Below, piece after piece: positions 52,780 through 61,734 of a stretch of DNA of 64,000 bases. Source of the stretch: Variovorax davisae (lineage in GTDB: Bacteria; Pseudomonadota; Gammaproteobacteria; Burkholderiales; Burkholderiaceae_C); assembly GCF_030316845.1 (NCBI RefSeq), contig NZ_JASZYS010000003.1:124001-188000 (forward strand). Reading direction: 5' to 3'. The stretch's first letter is position 1; each line of letters starts with the position of its first letter. The notes under the pieces are model-generated. The model did not search any database. It had not been told where the DNA came from and saw only the letters and a program-made list of their open reading frames with translations. The position numbers and the translations under genes were made by a program.

Positions 52780-53720
52780 GCACGTCTCCAGAGCCGCGAC
52801 GCCAAGGCGCTCGACCGCTATTTCCCGGAACTGCTGGAGTCTCTGGCCCGAGGCCTGCCCGGGGGTTGCGTGCTGGACGGCGAAATCGTGGTCGTGGGGT
52901 TGCAAGGCCTCGACTTCGACGCCCTGCAGCAGCGCATTCACCCGGCCGCTTCGCGCATCGAGCGGCTGGCGCGCGAGACCCCGGCCTCCTTCGTCGCCTT
53001 CGACCTCATCGCGCTCGACGGCAAGGACCTGTCGAGCCTGCCGCAGCAGGAGCGCCGCCTGCTGCTGCAGGCCCTGCTGTTCGATGCGGCGCTGCCGATC
53101 CACCTGTCGCCGATGACCACCTCGCATGCCCTCGCCCTCGAATGGCTGCGGTCGTTCGAAGGCGCGAGCCTCGATGGGGTGGTGGCGAAAGCGGCGGACG
53201 GGCCCTACCGGCAGGCCAGCGCGCGATGCTGAAGATCAAGCATGTGCGCACCGCCGACTGCGTGGTGGCGGGCTTGCGCTGGCACAAGAGCGGCGAGGAC
53301 GCAGTCGGCTCTCTGCTGCTGGGCCTCTACGACGACGCCGGTGTGCTGCACCACATCGGCTCGACCTCGGCCTTCAGCATGGCGACGCGCCGAACGCTCG
53401 CGTTGGACTTCGCCCCCCTGCGGCCGGCGACGCTGGCAGGCCACCCCTGGGCGGACTGGGCCGCGGCTGGCGGCGACTCGGCGCAGCGCATGCCGGGGGC
53501 CCAGAGCCGATGGAGCGCCGGCAAGGACCTGAACTGGCAGCCGCTGCGCCTCGAGCGGGTGTGCGAGGTGCGCTACGACCATCTGCAGGGCCGGCGCTTT
53601 CGTCACGCCGCCGTGTTCGTGCGCTGGCGCTTCGACAAGCCACCGGACGCCTGCCGATTCGACCAGCTTGAGGTGGTGGCGCCCTACGAACAGAGGCGCG
53701 TGTTTGACGGCCCGTGCTGA
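52780..53720 (+). pseudogene. LigC-like ATP-dependent DNA ligase, N-terminus missing and frameshifted
   Basis: Text begins inside the adenylation domain: SARLQSRDAKALDRYFPELL, GGCVLDGEIVVVGLQGLDFD, ALQQRIHPAASRIERLARET, FVAFDLIALDG, EGASLDGVVAKAADGPYR. Motif I with the catalytic lysine is absent. After one missing base near 53225 the next frame gives LKIKHVRTADCVVAGLRWHK, SGEDAVGSLLLGLYDDAGVL, GKDLNWQPLRLERVCEVRYD and VRWRFDKPPDACRFDQLE, the OB-fold. LigC-type ligases take part in repair. It follows the dnaE2 tail in the same direction within 130 bases. Confidence 0.85.
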
Positions 53721-53878
53721 CCGACTCTATGCGCCCGTGTGCATGACGGCGGCCCTGGCGGGGCTTCGCATGCGGCACCGGCGCGAACCGGCGTCGGCGC
53801 CGCTGCCCCTGGTTGCCGGTTGCCCGGCGGGCGCCGCATGAGAGACCTGGCGAGGTCCGACGCTGGCAAAAAAAACCT

Positions 53879-53906
53879 CTTGAAAAGTTGACGGGAGATC
53901 CTAGCT
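53879..53906 (+). promoter_or_regulatory. possible heat-shock (sigma-32-type) promoter
   Basis: CTTGAAA (53879-53885) is a perfect sigma-32 -35 element; CCTAGCT (53900-53906) after 14 bases is only a partial match to the usual -10 (CCCCAT). It lies about 70 bases before the first Hsp20 gene, where heat control would be expected. Confidence 0.35.
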
Positions 53907-53972
53907 GGACTTTCGGAAGCGCTGGGGAGACGCCTCCCGGCGCCCTCTTCAACTTGAATGGAGGTTTTTGCC

Positions 53973-54418
53973 ATGTATCGATCCCTTTTCCCACGCGACA
54001 TGTTTGCCGAGATGGATCGCCTGCAGCGCGAAATGCAGCAGGCCATGGACCTGTCGCCCACCATCCGAGGCTTCGGTCGCGGAGGCTTTCCGGCCCTCAA
54101 CGTCGGCGGCACGTCGAAGACGGTGGAGATATACGCTTCGCACCGGGTATCGACCCGGCCACGCTGGAGGTCCATCTCGACCGCGGACTGATGACCATCG
54201 TCGGCCAGCGCCAGTCCGTGTTGCCCAACGCCAATGGCAACGGCAAACAGACCGCGGTGCACATCAACGAGCGCTTCACCGGGCAGTTCCGGCGCGCGCT
54301 TACCTTGCCGGAGGACGCCGACCCGGACGCCGTCGAAGCCCGCTACCGCGACGGCGTGGTGCAAATTACCGTCCAGCGGCGTGCCTCTGCGCAGCCGCGT
54401 CGCATCGCGATCCAGTGA
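53973..54418 (+). pseudogene. Hsp20-family small heat-shock protein, one frameshift
   Basis: ATG 53973 (GGAGG eight bases upstream) opens MYRSLFPRDMFAEMDRLQRE, MQQAMDLSPTIRGFGRGGFP, SKTVEIYA; one base (a C in GCC TTC) is missing near 54133, and the next frame holds FAPGIDPATLEVHLDRGLMT, IVGQRQSV, GQFRRALTLPEDADPDAVEA, RYRDGVVQITV. P-G-I-D, F-x-R-x-x-x-L-P and the G-V-L/V-Q-I-T-V end mark the alpha-crystallin domain. With the base restored it is about 148 residues. It binds unfolded proteins in the cytoplasm. The next Hsp20 gene follows 16 bases later. Confidence 0.85.
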
Positions 54419-54434
54419 ACAGAAGGAGACCGAC

Positions 54435-54842
54435 ATGAACAACCTGACCCAGACCGCCCCCACCGCCGAAGTGGCCCGCCATCAGGGATCCGGCATCCCG
54501 GGCTACAGCGAGACCGCCCTGATGCCGCCAGTGGATGTGCTTGAGGACGAGAACGGGATCTCGCTCTATGCCGACCTTCCGGGCGTGTCGCGGGACAACC
54601 TGCATATCCAGGTCGAGGGCGTGACTCTGACGATCGATGCCGAGATGAACCTGAAGCTCCCGGAGGGCCTGCAGTCCAGCCACACGGAGGTCGGCGCGGG
54701 GCGCTTTCATCGCACCTTCACGCTCAGCGCGGAACTCGACGCCGAAAAGGTCAATGCCGAGCTTGCCGATGGCGTGTTGCGACTGAGAATCCCCAAGGCG
54801 GAGCACGCCAAGCCGCGACGCATCGAGATCCAGGCCGGCTGA
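54435..54842 (+). CDS. Hsp20-family small heat-shock protein
   Basis: 135 residues, intact, ATG 54435 behind AGAAGGAG. The alpha-crystallin domain runs from MPPVDVLEDENGISLYADLP through GVSRDNLHIQVEGVTLTIDA, GRFHRTFTLSAELDAEKVNA to ELADGVLRLRIPKAEHAKPR. The family motif A-D-G-V-L-R-L-x-I-P-K is complete; the usual C-terminal I-x-I appears as IEI. It is coupled with the preceding Hsp20. Paired Hsp20 genes often form mixed oligomers and protect against heat or oxidation. Confidence 0.95.
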   Translation: MNNLTQTAPTAEVARHQGSGIPGYSETALMPPVDVLEDENGISLYADLPGVSRDNLHIQVEGVTLTIDAEMNLKLPEGLQSSHTEVGAGRFHRTFTLSAELDAEKVNAELADGVLRLRIPKAEHAKPRRIEIQAG

Positions 54843-55096
54843 GGCCGAAGGGGGCGGCACCCGGCCCTTCAGGCTTTGCGCCCTGCGTCTTCGGGCTGCC
54901 CGCCGTCGGTCGCGTCCGGGGTTGCGGGTCGCGGTGGCGCTTTTGCCGGCGTGCTTCGCGGGTGCGCGCCCCTATTTCGGCCTCCGTCTTGGCGAATTGC
55001 TTCATCGCGTTTTCAGCCGGCGTGGGATGGCGCGCCGGCGGCGCGCTGACAGTGGATTTTATCGAATTTCCTTCAAAGCGGCTGACTTGCCGGCCC

Positions 55097-55360
55097 TCAC
55101 GGCCGCCCGCCATCCTCCGGCTCGTGATTGCGGGCCGGCGTCAGGTCTTCCTTCAATTCGAACGCCGCCGAGTCGTCGTGCCTGGTGGTTTCGACGGTTC
55201 GCTTTGCCGGCATGTGGCCGCCGGGGGCCGGGCCGGAGGGGGTCTCGCCGGTCGCTTTCTTGGTGCTGGAGAACTTTTCTCCGGCGCCGATGTTGTCGAC
55301 GCCTCCGCTGGTCGTCGGCCGTGTTCCGTCGCCGGTTCCGGTCACTGGTGGGGTGCTCAT
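55097..55360 (-). CDS. small disordered hydrophilic protein
   Basis: 87 residues from ATG 55360, with AAAGGA seven bases upstream. MSTPPVTGTGDGTRPTTSGG, VDNIGAGEKFSSTKKATGET, FELKEDLTPARNHEPEDGGR. Rich in Gly, Thr, Pro and charged residues with no hydrophobic core, as in stress-induced disordered proteins. It lies between the Hsp20 pair and the oxidase operon. Function unknown. Confidence 0.55.
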   Translation of the reverse strand: MSTPPVTGTGDGTRPTTSGGVDNIGAGEKFSSTKKATGETPSGPAPGGHMPAKRTVETTRHDDSAAFELKEDLTPARNHEPEDGGRP

Positions 55361-55593
55361 GGGGCTTCCTTTCGGAGAGTAGAAAAAAAACCTTCGCATG
55401 CGCGCAGGATGCCGGCTGTAGGACCATGCGCGGCACGCGGTCACCTGCTTTCGCCTACATGGGGCGACCACGCACCGCCCTGCCCGCCGCTGGCCCCGGC
55501 GGGCGCCTGCCGTACGCGCACGGCAGCACCCCCGATGCGGCGGGCACGGCGAGCAAGGTGACTTCGCGCGCCCGTGGAATGTGTCGCGGATCG

Positions 55594-56886
55594 TCAGCGA
55601 TGCAACTGGCGGCGGATCTTCGAAACGTCATTGGTCGAGACCGGTCGCGCGTCGTTGCCCCAGCTCTGTCGGGTATAGCTGAGCACCTGCGCCATCTGCA
55701 CATCGGTCAGGGTGCCGACGAATCCTGGCATGGCCTGCGGCGGCGGACCCTTGGAAGTGGCCGGACTGCGCCCGCCCTCGATCACCAGCCGTATCACGGC
55801 CGAGGGATCTTCGTCAAGCACCGACGGATTGCCGGCCAGACGCGGAAAGACCTTCGGAACGCCGCGGCCGTCCGGCTGGTGACACTGCACGCAGAAGCCG
55901 CGATAGACCGCGGCGCCGACCGATTCGACGTCGCCCGTGTAGTTGCCGCGGGCTGGCGGCGGGTCGGTCTCGGCTTGGGCTTGGTAGTTGCCTGCCCCCT
56001 TGCGCGCCGGCAGGCTCTTGAGATAGCCCGCCACCGCGCGCAGGTCGTCCTCGCTCAGGTACTGCAAGGTTTCCTCCACCTTCACGGCCATGGTGCCGAA
56101 GGCGACCATGCCGTCGCCGTGGCCCGTGGCCAGAAACGAGGCGATCCCTTGCGCCGACACCCGGCCGAGCCCCGAGCCCGGGTCGCCCGTGAGGTCGGAG
56201 GCGAACCAGAGGTCGTTGACCTGCCCGGTGAGATAGTGCTTCGAGCGCTCGTCGTAGCCGCGCTCCTGGAAGCCCACGCCGCGCGGCGTATGGCAGGCGC
56301 CGCAGTGGCCGAAGGACTGCACCAGGTAGGCGCCGCGGTTCCATTCTGCGTCCTTGTCCCGGCGCGCGACGTACTCGCCGCGCGGCAGGAACATCAACTT
56401 CCACAACTTCAGCGCCCAGCGCTGGTTGAACGGAAACGACAGGTGGTTGTCGGGCGGCTCCTGCGCCACCGGCGCCACGCCGTGCAGCAGGTAGCTGTAC
56501 AGGTCGCGCAGGTCGGCCTCGCTGGCCTTCGCGTAGGCCGTGTACGGCATCGCCGGATAGAGGTGCCGGCCACCCGGCGCCGTGCCTTCTCGCAACGCTT
56601 TCTCGAAGTCCTCGAAGCTGTAGCGGCCGATGCCGTGCGCCGGATCGGCCGTGATGTTGGTGCTGTAGATCGCGCCGAACGGCGTCGGCACGGCGCGCCC
56701 GCCGGCGAACGGCGCACCGTGCTTGGGCTCCGTGTGGCAACTCGCGCAGCCGCCGATCTTCGCCAGGTATTCGCCGCGCGCGAGCTGCTGCGGCGCCGGC
56801 GCGGCGGCCTGGGCCGTGGCGACGGCGAGCGCCCAGGCAAGCGGCGCAGTGGCGCCGACGAGGAAGCGCAGCGTCGAGGCAGTCAT
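55594..56886 (-). CDS. triheme cytochrome c
   Basis: This 430-residue protein has a signal peptide (about 1-28, ending TAQAA) and three CxxCH heme sites: CASCH at 47-51, CGACH at 195-199, CVQCH at 332-336. Segments such as GRAVPTPFGAIYSTNITADP and HLYPAMPYTAYAKASEADLR are those of the cytochrome c subunits of membrane alcohol, aldehyde or gluconate dehydrogenases. It works in the periplasm, passing electrons from a dehydrogenase or from quinol to the oxidase encoded upstream. ATG 56886 overlaps the CtaG-like gene by four bases, so it is the last gene of the oxidase operon. No dehydrogenase subunit is nearby. Confidence 0.85.
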   Translation of the reverse strand: MTASTLRFLVGATAPLAWALAVATAQAAAPAPQQLARGEYLAKIGGCASCHTEPKHGAPFAGGRAVPTPFGAIYSTNITADPAHGIGRYSFEDFEKALREGTAPGGRHLYPAMPYTAYAKASEADLRDLYSYLLHGVAPVAQEPPDNHLSFPFNQRWALKLWKLMFLPRGEYVARRDKDAEWNRGAYLVQSFGHCGACHTPRGVGFQERGYDERSKHYLTGQVNDLWFASDLTGDPGSGLGRVSAQGIASFLATGHGDGMVAFGTMAVKVEETLQYLSEDDLRAVAGYLKSLPARKGAGNYQAQAETDPPPARGNYTGDVESVGAAVYRGFCVQCHQPDGRGVPKVFPRLAGNPSVLDEDPSAVIRLVIEGGRSPATSKGPPPQAMPGFVGTLTDVQMAQVLSYTRQSWGNDARPVSTNDVSKIRRQLHR

Positions 56887-57809
56887 GGTCGAGCAATGAT
56901 TTCCGGGGACCCGGGCGCCTGGCGCCTGGCCAGCCAGCGGGCCGCCACCGCGAGCCCGCCGAAGACATAGGCCATCCCGCCGGGCACCCACATCACGAGG
57001 CCGCCGATGCGCTGGTCGTCCAGGGGATCGAAGCCCCAGGCGGTGGCTTCGGCGTAGCTCGGATACCAGATGACGGGTGCCAGCGTCAACAAGGCGCCGA
57101 GCGCGCCGGTGTGCACCATGGTCGTGAACAGGGACAGCATGGGGTGGGCGCCCGCCTGGCCGACCCGATGGACTCCAAGCACCGTCCACCAGAACAGCAA
57201 GGCGCTGAGAAGGAAGCTCCAGTGCTGCAAGGTATGGACGGCGGGATGGTGCAGCGCGGCCTCGAAGAGGCGCGGCACGTGCCATGCCCAGACGGCGACA
57301 GCGTGCAGTGCCCAGGCGACGGTCGGCGACGTCAGCCAGCGCCATGCCGCCGCCGGTGCGCGCGCGCGTACCGCGCGCGCGATTGCTGCCCGGGCGCGCG
57401 GCCCGAAGGCCCACAGCCAGACCGCAAGCGGCCGCCCCAGCACCAGCAGCGGCGCGGCCACGATCATCAGCAGTTCGTGCTGCAGCATGTGGGCCGAGAA
57501 CAGCACGCCGCCGAGCGCGTCGAGCGGCGAGACCAGCGCCACCACGAGCGTCAGGCATCCGCCGGCGAAGGCCGTGCCCTGCAGCGCGCGGGTGCGGCGG
57601 CCCAGTTGCGAGCGCATTCGCAGCTTCGCGTGCCCGACCCCGTACAAGAGCCCGCCGATTACAAGCAGGGAGATGACCAGCGGGTCGGCGCTCCAGGTCA
57701 GCGCCGCCATGCCGGCGGCGGGCGGCCCGTCCGCCACGTGCGCCAACGCGGCGCCTGGGACCAGCGCCCAGAGCGGCAGCCATCGACGACGCAGAGAAAG
57801 GGATCGCAT
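56883..57809 (-). CDS. ctaG: CtaG (caa3-type) cytochrome c oxidase assembly factor
   Basis: 308 residues, with signal-like start (LWALVPGAALAHVADGPPAA) and seven membrane helices. SPLDALGGVLFSAHMLQHEL, LLMIVAAPLLVLGRPLAVWL, LLSALLFWWTVLGVHRVGQA, and HTGALGALLTLAPVIWYPSY match the CtaG_Bac/Caa3 assembly family. Conserved histidines (AHMLQHE, LHAVAVWAWHVPRLFEAALH) may bind copper. It helps insert copper into the oxidase. Note that this family is unrelated to the proteobacterial Cox11 also called CtaG. It starts 11 bases after subunit III. Confidence 0.85.
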   Translation of the reverse strand: MRSLSLRRRWLPLWALVPGAALAHVADGPPAAGMAALTWSADPLVISLLVIGGLLYGVGHAKLRMRSQLGRRTRALQGTAFAGGCLTLVVALVSPLDALGGVLFSAHMLQHELLMIVAAPLLVLGRPLAVWLWAFGPRARAAIARAVRARAPAAAWRWLTSPTVAWALHAVAVWAWHVPRLFEAALHHPAVHTLQHWSFLLSALLFWWTVLGVHRVGQAGAHPMLSLFTTMVHTGALGALLTLAPVIWYPSYAEATAWGFDPLDDQRIGGLVMWVPGGMAYVFGGLAVAARWLARRQAPGSPEIIARP

Positions 57810-57820
57810 GAGGGCCGGCC

Positions 57821-58438
57821 TCAGATTCGTGGCGCGAGATAGACGACGGCGTACATCGGCAGCCAGCTGCCTATCACGAAGTACCAGTAGAGCGCGTTCT
57901 CGCTGACGTCGACGAAGCGCTTGCCTTCGAAACGGCGGCTGAACAGCAGCGCCGCGAGCACGCCGGTGTCGACGGTGTCGGTGATCAGGTGCGTCGTGTG
58001 CAGCCCGAGCAGCAGCCAGATCACCGAGCCATAGGCGTTCGCCGTCCAGCTGATGTTGAGGGTGGTGAACTCGAGCGCGCGGAGTGCCAGGAACACCACC
58101 GCGAAAGCCAGGCACACCAGGATCCACAGGCGCGCGCCGGACCGATCTTCGCGCTCAGCCGCGGCCTTCGCCAGCTGGTTGGGCCAGGCGCTCAGCAGGA
58201 GGATCAGCGTGTTCAGCGTGCCCCACAACAGGTCCGGCGGCGCGGCATCGATCGGCCAGGCCGCGGCGACGCCGCGCAGGTAGAAGTACATCATGATGCC
58301 GAGGCCGAACACCGTGCCTTCGATCAGCATCAGGCCCATGGTGCCCCACCACATCAGGCTGCCGTGCCCGAAGCGGTAGGTCGGCAGCGCCGAAACGTCG
58401 AGTGTGTCGGCCGCGCCCTGCTCCCTCGCCGGCGTCAT
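57821..58438 (-). CDS. ctaE: cytochrome c oxidase subunit III
   Basis: 205 residues with five membrane helices: SLMWWGTMGLMLIEGTVFGL, LLWGTLNTLILLLSAWPNQL, RLWILVCLAFAVVFLALRAL, YGSVIWLLLGLHTTHLITDT, NALYWYFVIGSWLPMYAVVY. The conserved glutamate-containing E-G/E-F stretch and LGLHTTH-x-x-x-D fit subunit III, in the short five-helix form. It stabilises subunit I and its proton uptake. It overlaps subunit I by four bases. Confidence 0.9.
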   Translation of the reverse strand: MTPAREQGAADTLDVSALPTYRFGHGSLMWWGTMGLMLIEGTVFGLGIMMYFYLRGVAAAWPIDAAPPDLLWGTLNTLILLLSAWPNQLAKAAAEREDRSGARLWILVCLAFAVVFLALRALEFTTLNISWTANAYGSVIWLLLGLHTTHLITDTVDTGVLAALLFSRRFEGKRFVDVSENALYWYFVIGSWLPMYAVVYLAPRI

Positions 58439-60387
58439 GGCCGCTGCTCCAGCGCGACCGATCGCGCGATCTCGCGCCGCTTGGGCCAGAACCAGCAGAT
58501 CAGCGCCACCGCCACCGGCAGCGAGGCCCAGACCACCGCCCAGGGCGTAAAGACAGAGCCGACGAACAGCACAGTGGTCGCCACCGCGCTCCAGAACGGC
58601 CAGGCGGTCGGCGACGGAAACAGCGGCCGGCTGTCCGGCCGGGCTTCGACGGCGGTGGTGGCCAGTACCTCGCGTGCATGGGTGGCAAGGCCGCCGACAA
58701 AGGCCGGCTGCCCAGGCGGCGACCAGAGCGGATCTGCCGCGTGCACCACCGGGATGGCGTCGAAATTGTGCGGCGGCGGTGGGCTCGGCATGCTCCATTC
58801 GAGAGTGCCGGCGCCCCAGGGATTGGCGCCCGCCACGGCTCCGCGCCGCAGGCTGAAGACCACATTCTGGATGAACACCAACACGCTCAGCGCAATCAGG
58901 AAGGCGCCCGCGGTGGCGGCGAGGTTCATGCCGTCCCAGCCCAGGCCCGCGGGATAGGTCCAGATGCGCCGCTGCATCCCGTGCAACCCGAGCAGGTGCA
59001 TCGGAAAGAAGGTGAGGTTGAAGCCGACGAAGAAGAGCCAGAAGTGCAGCTTGCCGGCCGCTTCCGACAGCATTCGCCCGCTGAGCTTCGGAAACCAGAA
59101 GTAGAAGGCGCCGAAGAGCGGAAACACGCCGCCGCCGAGCAGCACGTAGTGCAGGTGGGCGACCACGAAGTAGGTGTCGTGCACCTGCAGGTCGAGCGGC
59201 ACCGAGCCCAGCATGATGCCGGTCAGCCCGCCCAGCACTAGGATGACGAAGAAGGCCAGCACGAAGTAGAGCGGGCTTTTCAAATCGAGCCGCCCATTCC
59301 AGAGCGTCGCGATCCAGCAGAAGATCTGCACCGCAGAAGGCACCGCGATGGCCAGGCTCGCGGCCGTGAAGAAGCTCTTGCCGATCTCCGGCAGGTTGGT
59401 CGCGAACATGTGGTGGACCCACAGGCTGAAGGCGAGAAAGGCGGTGGCGATCAGCGCCAGCACCATCGCGCGGTAGCCGAAGAGCGGACGGCGCGAGAAG
59501 GTCGAGACGATCGAGGAGATGAAGCCGAGCGGCGGGATGAAGATCAGGTACACCTCGGGATGGCCGAAGAACCAGAACAGGTGGTGCCAGAGGAGCACGT
59601 CGCCGCCCTTGGCCGGGTTGAAGAAATGCGTGCCCACCAGGCGGTCCAGGATCAGCGAGCTGCTGCCGATCATCACCGCCGGCATCGCGAACAGCACCAT
59701 GAACTGGGTCACCAGCGTGGCCCAGACGAACAGCGGCATCTGGTCGAGGCGCATGCCAGGAGCGCGCATCTTGAGAATCGTCGTGATCAGCACGATCGCC
59801 TGCAACAGCGAAGCCAGCTCGGTGAAGGTGATCATCTGGGCCCAGATGTCGGCCCCCTTGCCAGGTGCATAGTCGCTCGACGAGAGCGGGACGTAGGCGA
59901 ACCAGCCGACGTTCGGACCGGCGCCGAGCGCAAAGCTGAGATAGAGAAAGGCACCGCCCATGACGAAGATCCAGTAGGGGAAGGCGTTCAGGCGCGGAAA
60001 GGCGATCGAGCGTGCGCCCACCATCAGCGGCACCAGGTAGGCAGCTACGGCCTGCATCACGGGCACCGCGAACAGAAACATCATGGTCGAGCCATGCATC
60101 GTGAACAGCTGGTTGTACGCCTCGGGTCCGACCACGTGCGCCTGCGGCCGCGCCAGCTGGACGCGCATCAGCAGGGCCAGCAGCCCTCCGAGCAGGAAGA
60201 ACACCAGCGTGGCGATGATGAAGCGGCGCGCGATGGTCTTGTGGTCGATGGCCTCCAGCATGCCCATGAAGCCCGGCGGATCGCTCCAGGTCTGGCGCAG
60301 CGCGGCCACGGCCAGCTGGCCGGCCCGCGGTCCGTCGCGGCCGCCCGCGCGGTCGCGCGCTTCGCCCAGGGCGGGGTCGGGTGTCAC
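58435..60387 (-). CDS. ctaD: cytochrome c oxidase subunit I
   Basis: 650 residues from GTG 60387, overlapping the subunit II stop. All metal ligands are visible: FTMHGSTMMFLFAVPVMQA (heme a), WHHLFWFFGHPEVYLIFIPP (CuB His and the cross-linked Tyr), LWVHHMFATNLP (CuB His pair), HDTYFVVAHLHYVLLGGGVF (heme a3 and heme a). It has twelve core helices plus two more in a C-terminal extension (WPFWSAVATTVLFVGSVFTP, LPVAVALICWFWPKRREIA). It reduces oxygen to water and pumps protons in the inner membrane. It is intact. Confidence 0.95.
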   Translation of the reverse strand: MTPDPALGEARDRAGGRDGPRAGQLAVAALRQTWSDPPGFMGMLEAIDHKTIARRFIIATLVFFLLGGLLALLMRVQLARPQAHVVGPEAYNQLFTMHGSTMMFLFAVPVMQAVAAYLVPLMVGARSIAFPRLNAFPYWIFVMGGAFLYLSFALGAGPNVGWFAYVPLSSSDYAPGKGADIWAQMITFTELASLLQAIVLITTILKMRAPGMRLDQMPLFVWATLVTQFMVLFAMPAVMIGSSSLILDRLVGTHFFNPAKGGDVLLWHHLFWFFGHPEVYLIFIPPLGFISSIVSTFSRRPLFGYRAMVLALIATAFLAFSLWVHHMFATNLPEIGKSFFTAASLAIAVPSAVQIFCWIATLWNGRLDLKSPLYFVLAFFVILVLGGLTGIMLGSVPLDLQVHDTYFVVAHLHYVLLGGGVFPLFGAFYFWFPKLSGRMLSEAAGKLHFWLFFVGFNLTFFPMHLLGLHGMQRRIWTYPAGLGWDGMNLAATAGAFLIALSVLVFIQNVVFSLRRGAVAGANPWGAGTLEWSMPSPPPPHNFDAIPVVHAADPLWSPPGQPAFVGGLATHAREVLATTAVEARPDSRPLFPSPTAWPFWSAVATTVLFVGSVFTPWAVVWASLPVAVALICWFWPKRREIARSVALEQRP

Positions 60388-61378
60388 TTCAGGGTCTCCA
60401 GGTAGCTGACCAGTAGGCGCACCTCTTCCGGTTCCAGCGCGCTGGGCGGCATGGTGGCGCCGGCCTTGAGCGATTGCGGCTCCACGATCCAGGCTGCCAG
60501 CAGGTCGGGCCGATTGGCCACCGTGCCGGCCGCGATCGTCGGACGGCTGGCGACGTGCGTGAGGTCGGGGCCGAGCGCGCCGCCGGCCGGCGTGCCCCGC
60601 ACGGCATGGCATTGGGCGCAGTTGCGCGCCAGGAAAAAGCGCCTGCCCGCGCAGCGCATCGGGCTGCTCGGGTGGGCTCGCCGGACTGGCCTGCAGCGCC
60701 CGCCACTGGGCGTAGCGCTCGGGCGGGTCGGCCGTAATGTTGAACACCATCAAGGCGTGCTGCAGGCCGCAGAACTCGGCGCACTCGCCGCGAAAGCTGC
60801 CGGCGCGGTCGGCCCGGAACTGGATCGTGGTGGTGCGCCCGGGCAGCATGTCCTTCTTGCCGTGCAGCTGCGGCACCCAGAAGCTGTGGATCACGTCGAC
60901 GCTCTTCAGCGTCACGACCACCGGCCGGCCGACCGGGACATGCAGGTCGCTCGACACCTCGAAGCCCGGCCCGCCGAGGTCGTCCGCGTAGCGCGTGCGC
61001 CACCACCACTGGGCGCCCACCATCTCGATGTGCAGCGCGTCGTGCACCGGCAGTCGCGACAGCGCGCGATCGGTCAGGACGTCGAGCGCGACCAGCCCGG
61101 CCAGCGCGGCGCCCGAAAGCAGCGAGGCGACCAGCACCACGCGGCTCGCACCGGGTTCATGGCGCTCGCCGCGCGCTGGTTCCGATGACTCGCGGCGGGC
61201 CCGGCGGGCGGCCTGCACCAGCGCCATCATCAACGCCAGCAGGACCAGCGTGAAGACGGCGAGGCAGACCCAGACGGTAATCTGCCATAGCGCATGAATG
61301 CGAGCGGCCTGGATGCCCGCCGGGTCGAGTGCCCCCTGCCCTGCGGCGGCATCGAACGCGAAGGCCGCGAGCGGGGCA
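60384..61378 (-). pseudogene. ctaC: cytochrome c oxidase subunit II with fused cytochrome c domain, one frameshift
   Basis: The frame gives two membrane helices (LWQITVWVCLAVFTLVLLAL, VVLVASLLSGAALAGLVALD), the cupredoxin domain with CuA ligands in HSFWVPQLHGKK and FRGECAEFCGLQHALMVFNI, then an extra base in a T-run near 60650 and, in the next frame, NCAQCHAVRGTPAGGALGPD with a CxxCH heme site and MPPSALEPEEVRLLVSYLET. This makes it a caa3-type subunit II. No start codon is found in frame before helix 1; the frame runs open to about 61380, so the N-terminus may hold another indel. Functionally essential for the oxidase. Confidence 0.85.
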
Positions 61379-61691
61379 GGATCCCCCGATGGACGGCAGC
61401 CGGATGGGACGCGAGGCGAACAAGAAGCCCGGTTTCCCCGGCGCGCCGGGCATTAGCACCGATGCGGCCCAGACGAGAGCTATGACAGCGCTGGCCAGTG
61501 ACGGCGTTCGGCCGAACGTGACGACGCCTCGGCTCGCACGATCGATGCGTGTCGTCATGTTGGGGCCCTCATTGGGCCACTTGTCCGTCGCCGTCCGGTT
61601 CGACGACGCTCTCTCGGGTTGAGCGGAGGCAAGGCAGTGTGAGGCGCTTGCCTACCTTCAACAGGGAATTCTGCGTACATGGATGTCAGCG
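61379..61691. other. intergenic region between divergent operons
   Basis: This separates the leftward oxidase operon from the rightward membrane protein/hemerythrin/catalase genes, so it should contain promoters for both. A palindrome lies at its right edge. The N-terminal codons of subunit II may extend into its first bases. Confidence 0.5.
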
Positions 61692-61705
61692 TGTGACTAG
61701 TCACA
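61692..61705. promoter_or_regulatory. 14-base palindrome, possible Crp/Fnr-type operator
   Basis: TGTGACTAGTCACA is a perfect palindrome. The half-sites TGTGA and TCACA are those recognised by CRP, but with 4 rather than 6 central bases. It lies 29 bases before the ATG at 61735. Two Crp/Fnr-family regulators are encoded at 42.5-44 kb. Confidence 0.5.
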
Positions 61706-61734
61706 TGCAACGCTGTACACACGGGGACAACGCC

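Noticed and set aside
54751-55005. Minus-strand gene starting MKQFAKTEAEIG
   Set aside because: It overlaps the end of the intact Hsp20 antisense, lacks a ribosome site and is Arg/Pro rich; not enough support.
54922-56970. 682-codon plus-strand frame
   Set aside because: Antisense shadow of the triheme cytochrome c gene.
58435-61233. Single 932-residue fusion of oxidase subunits II and I
   Set aside because: The continuous frame results from the frameshift in the subunit II cytochrome c domain; GTG 60387 with a four-base overlap marks the real start of subunit I.
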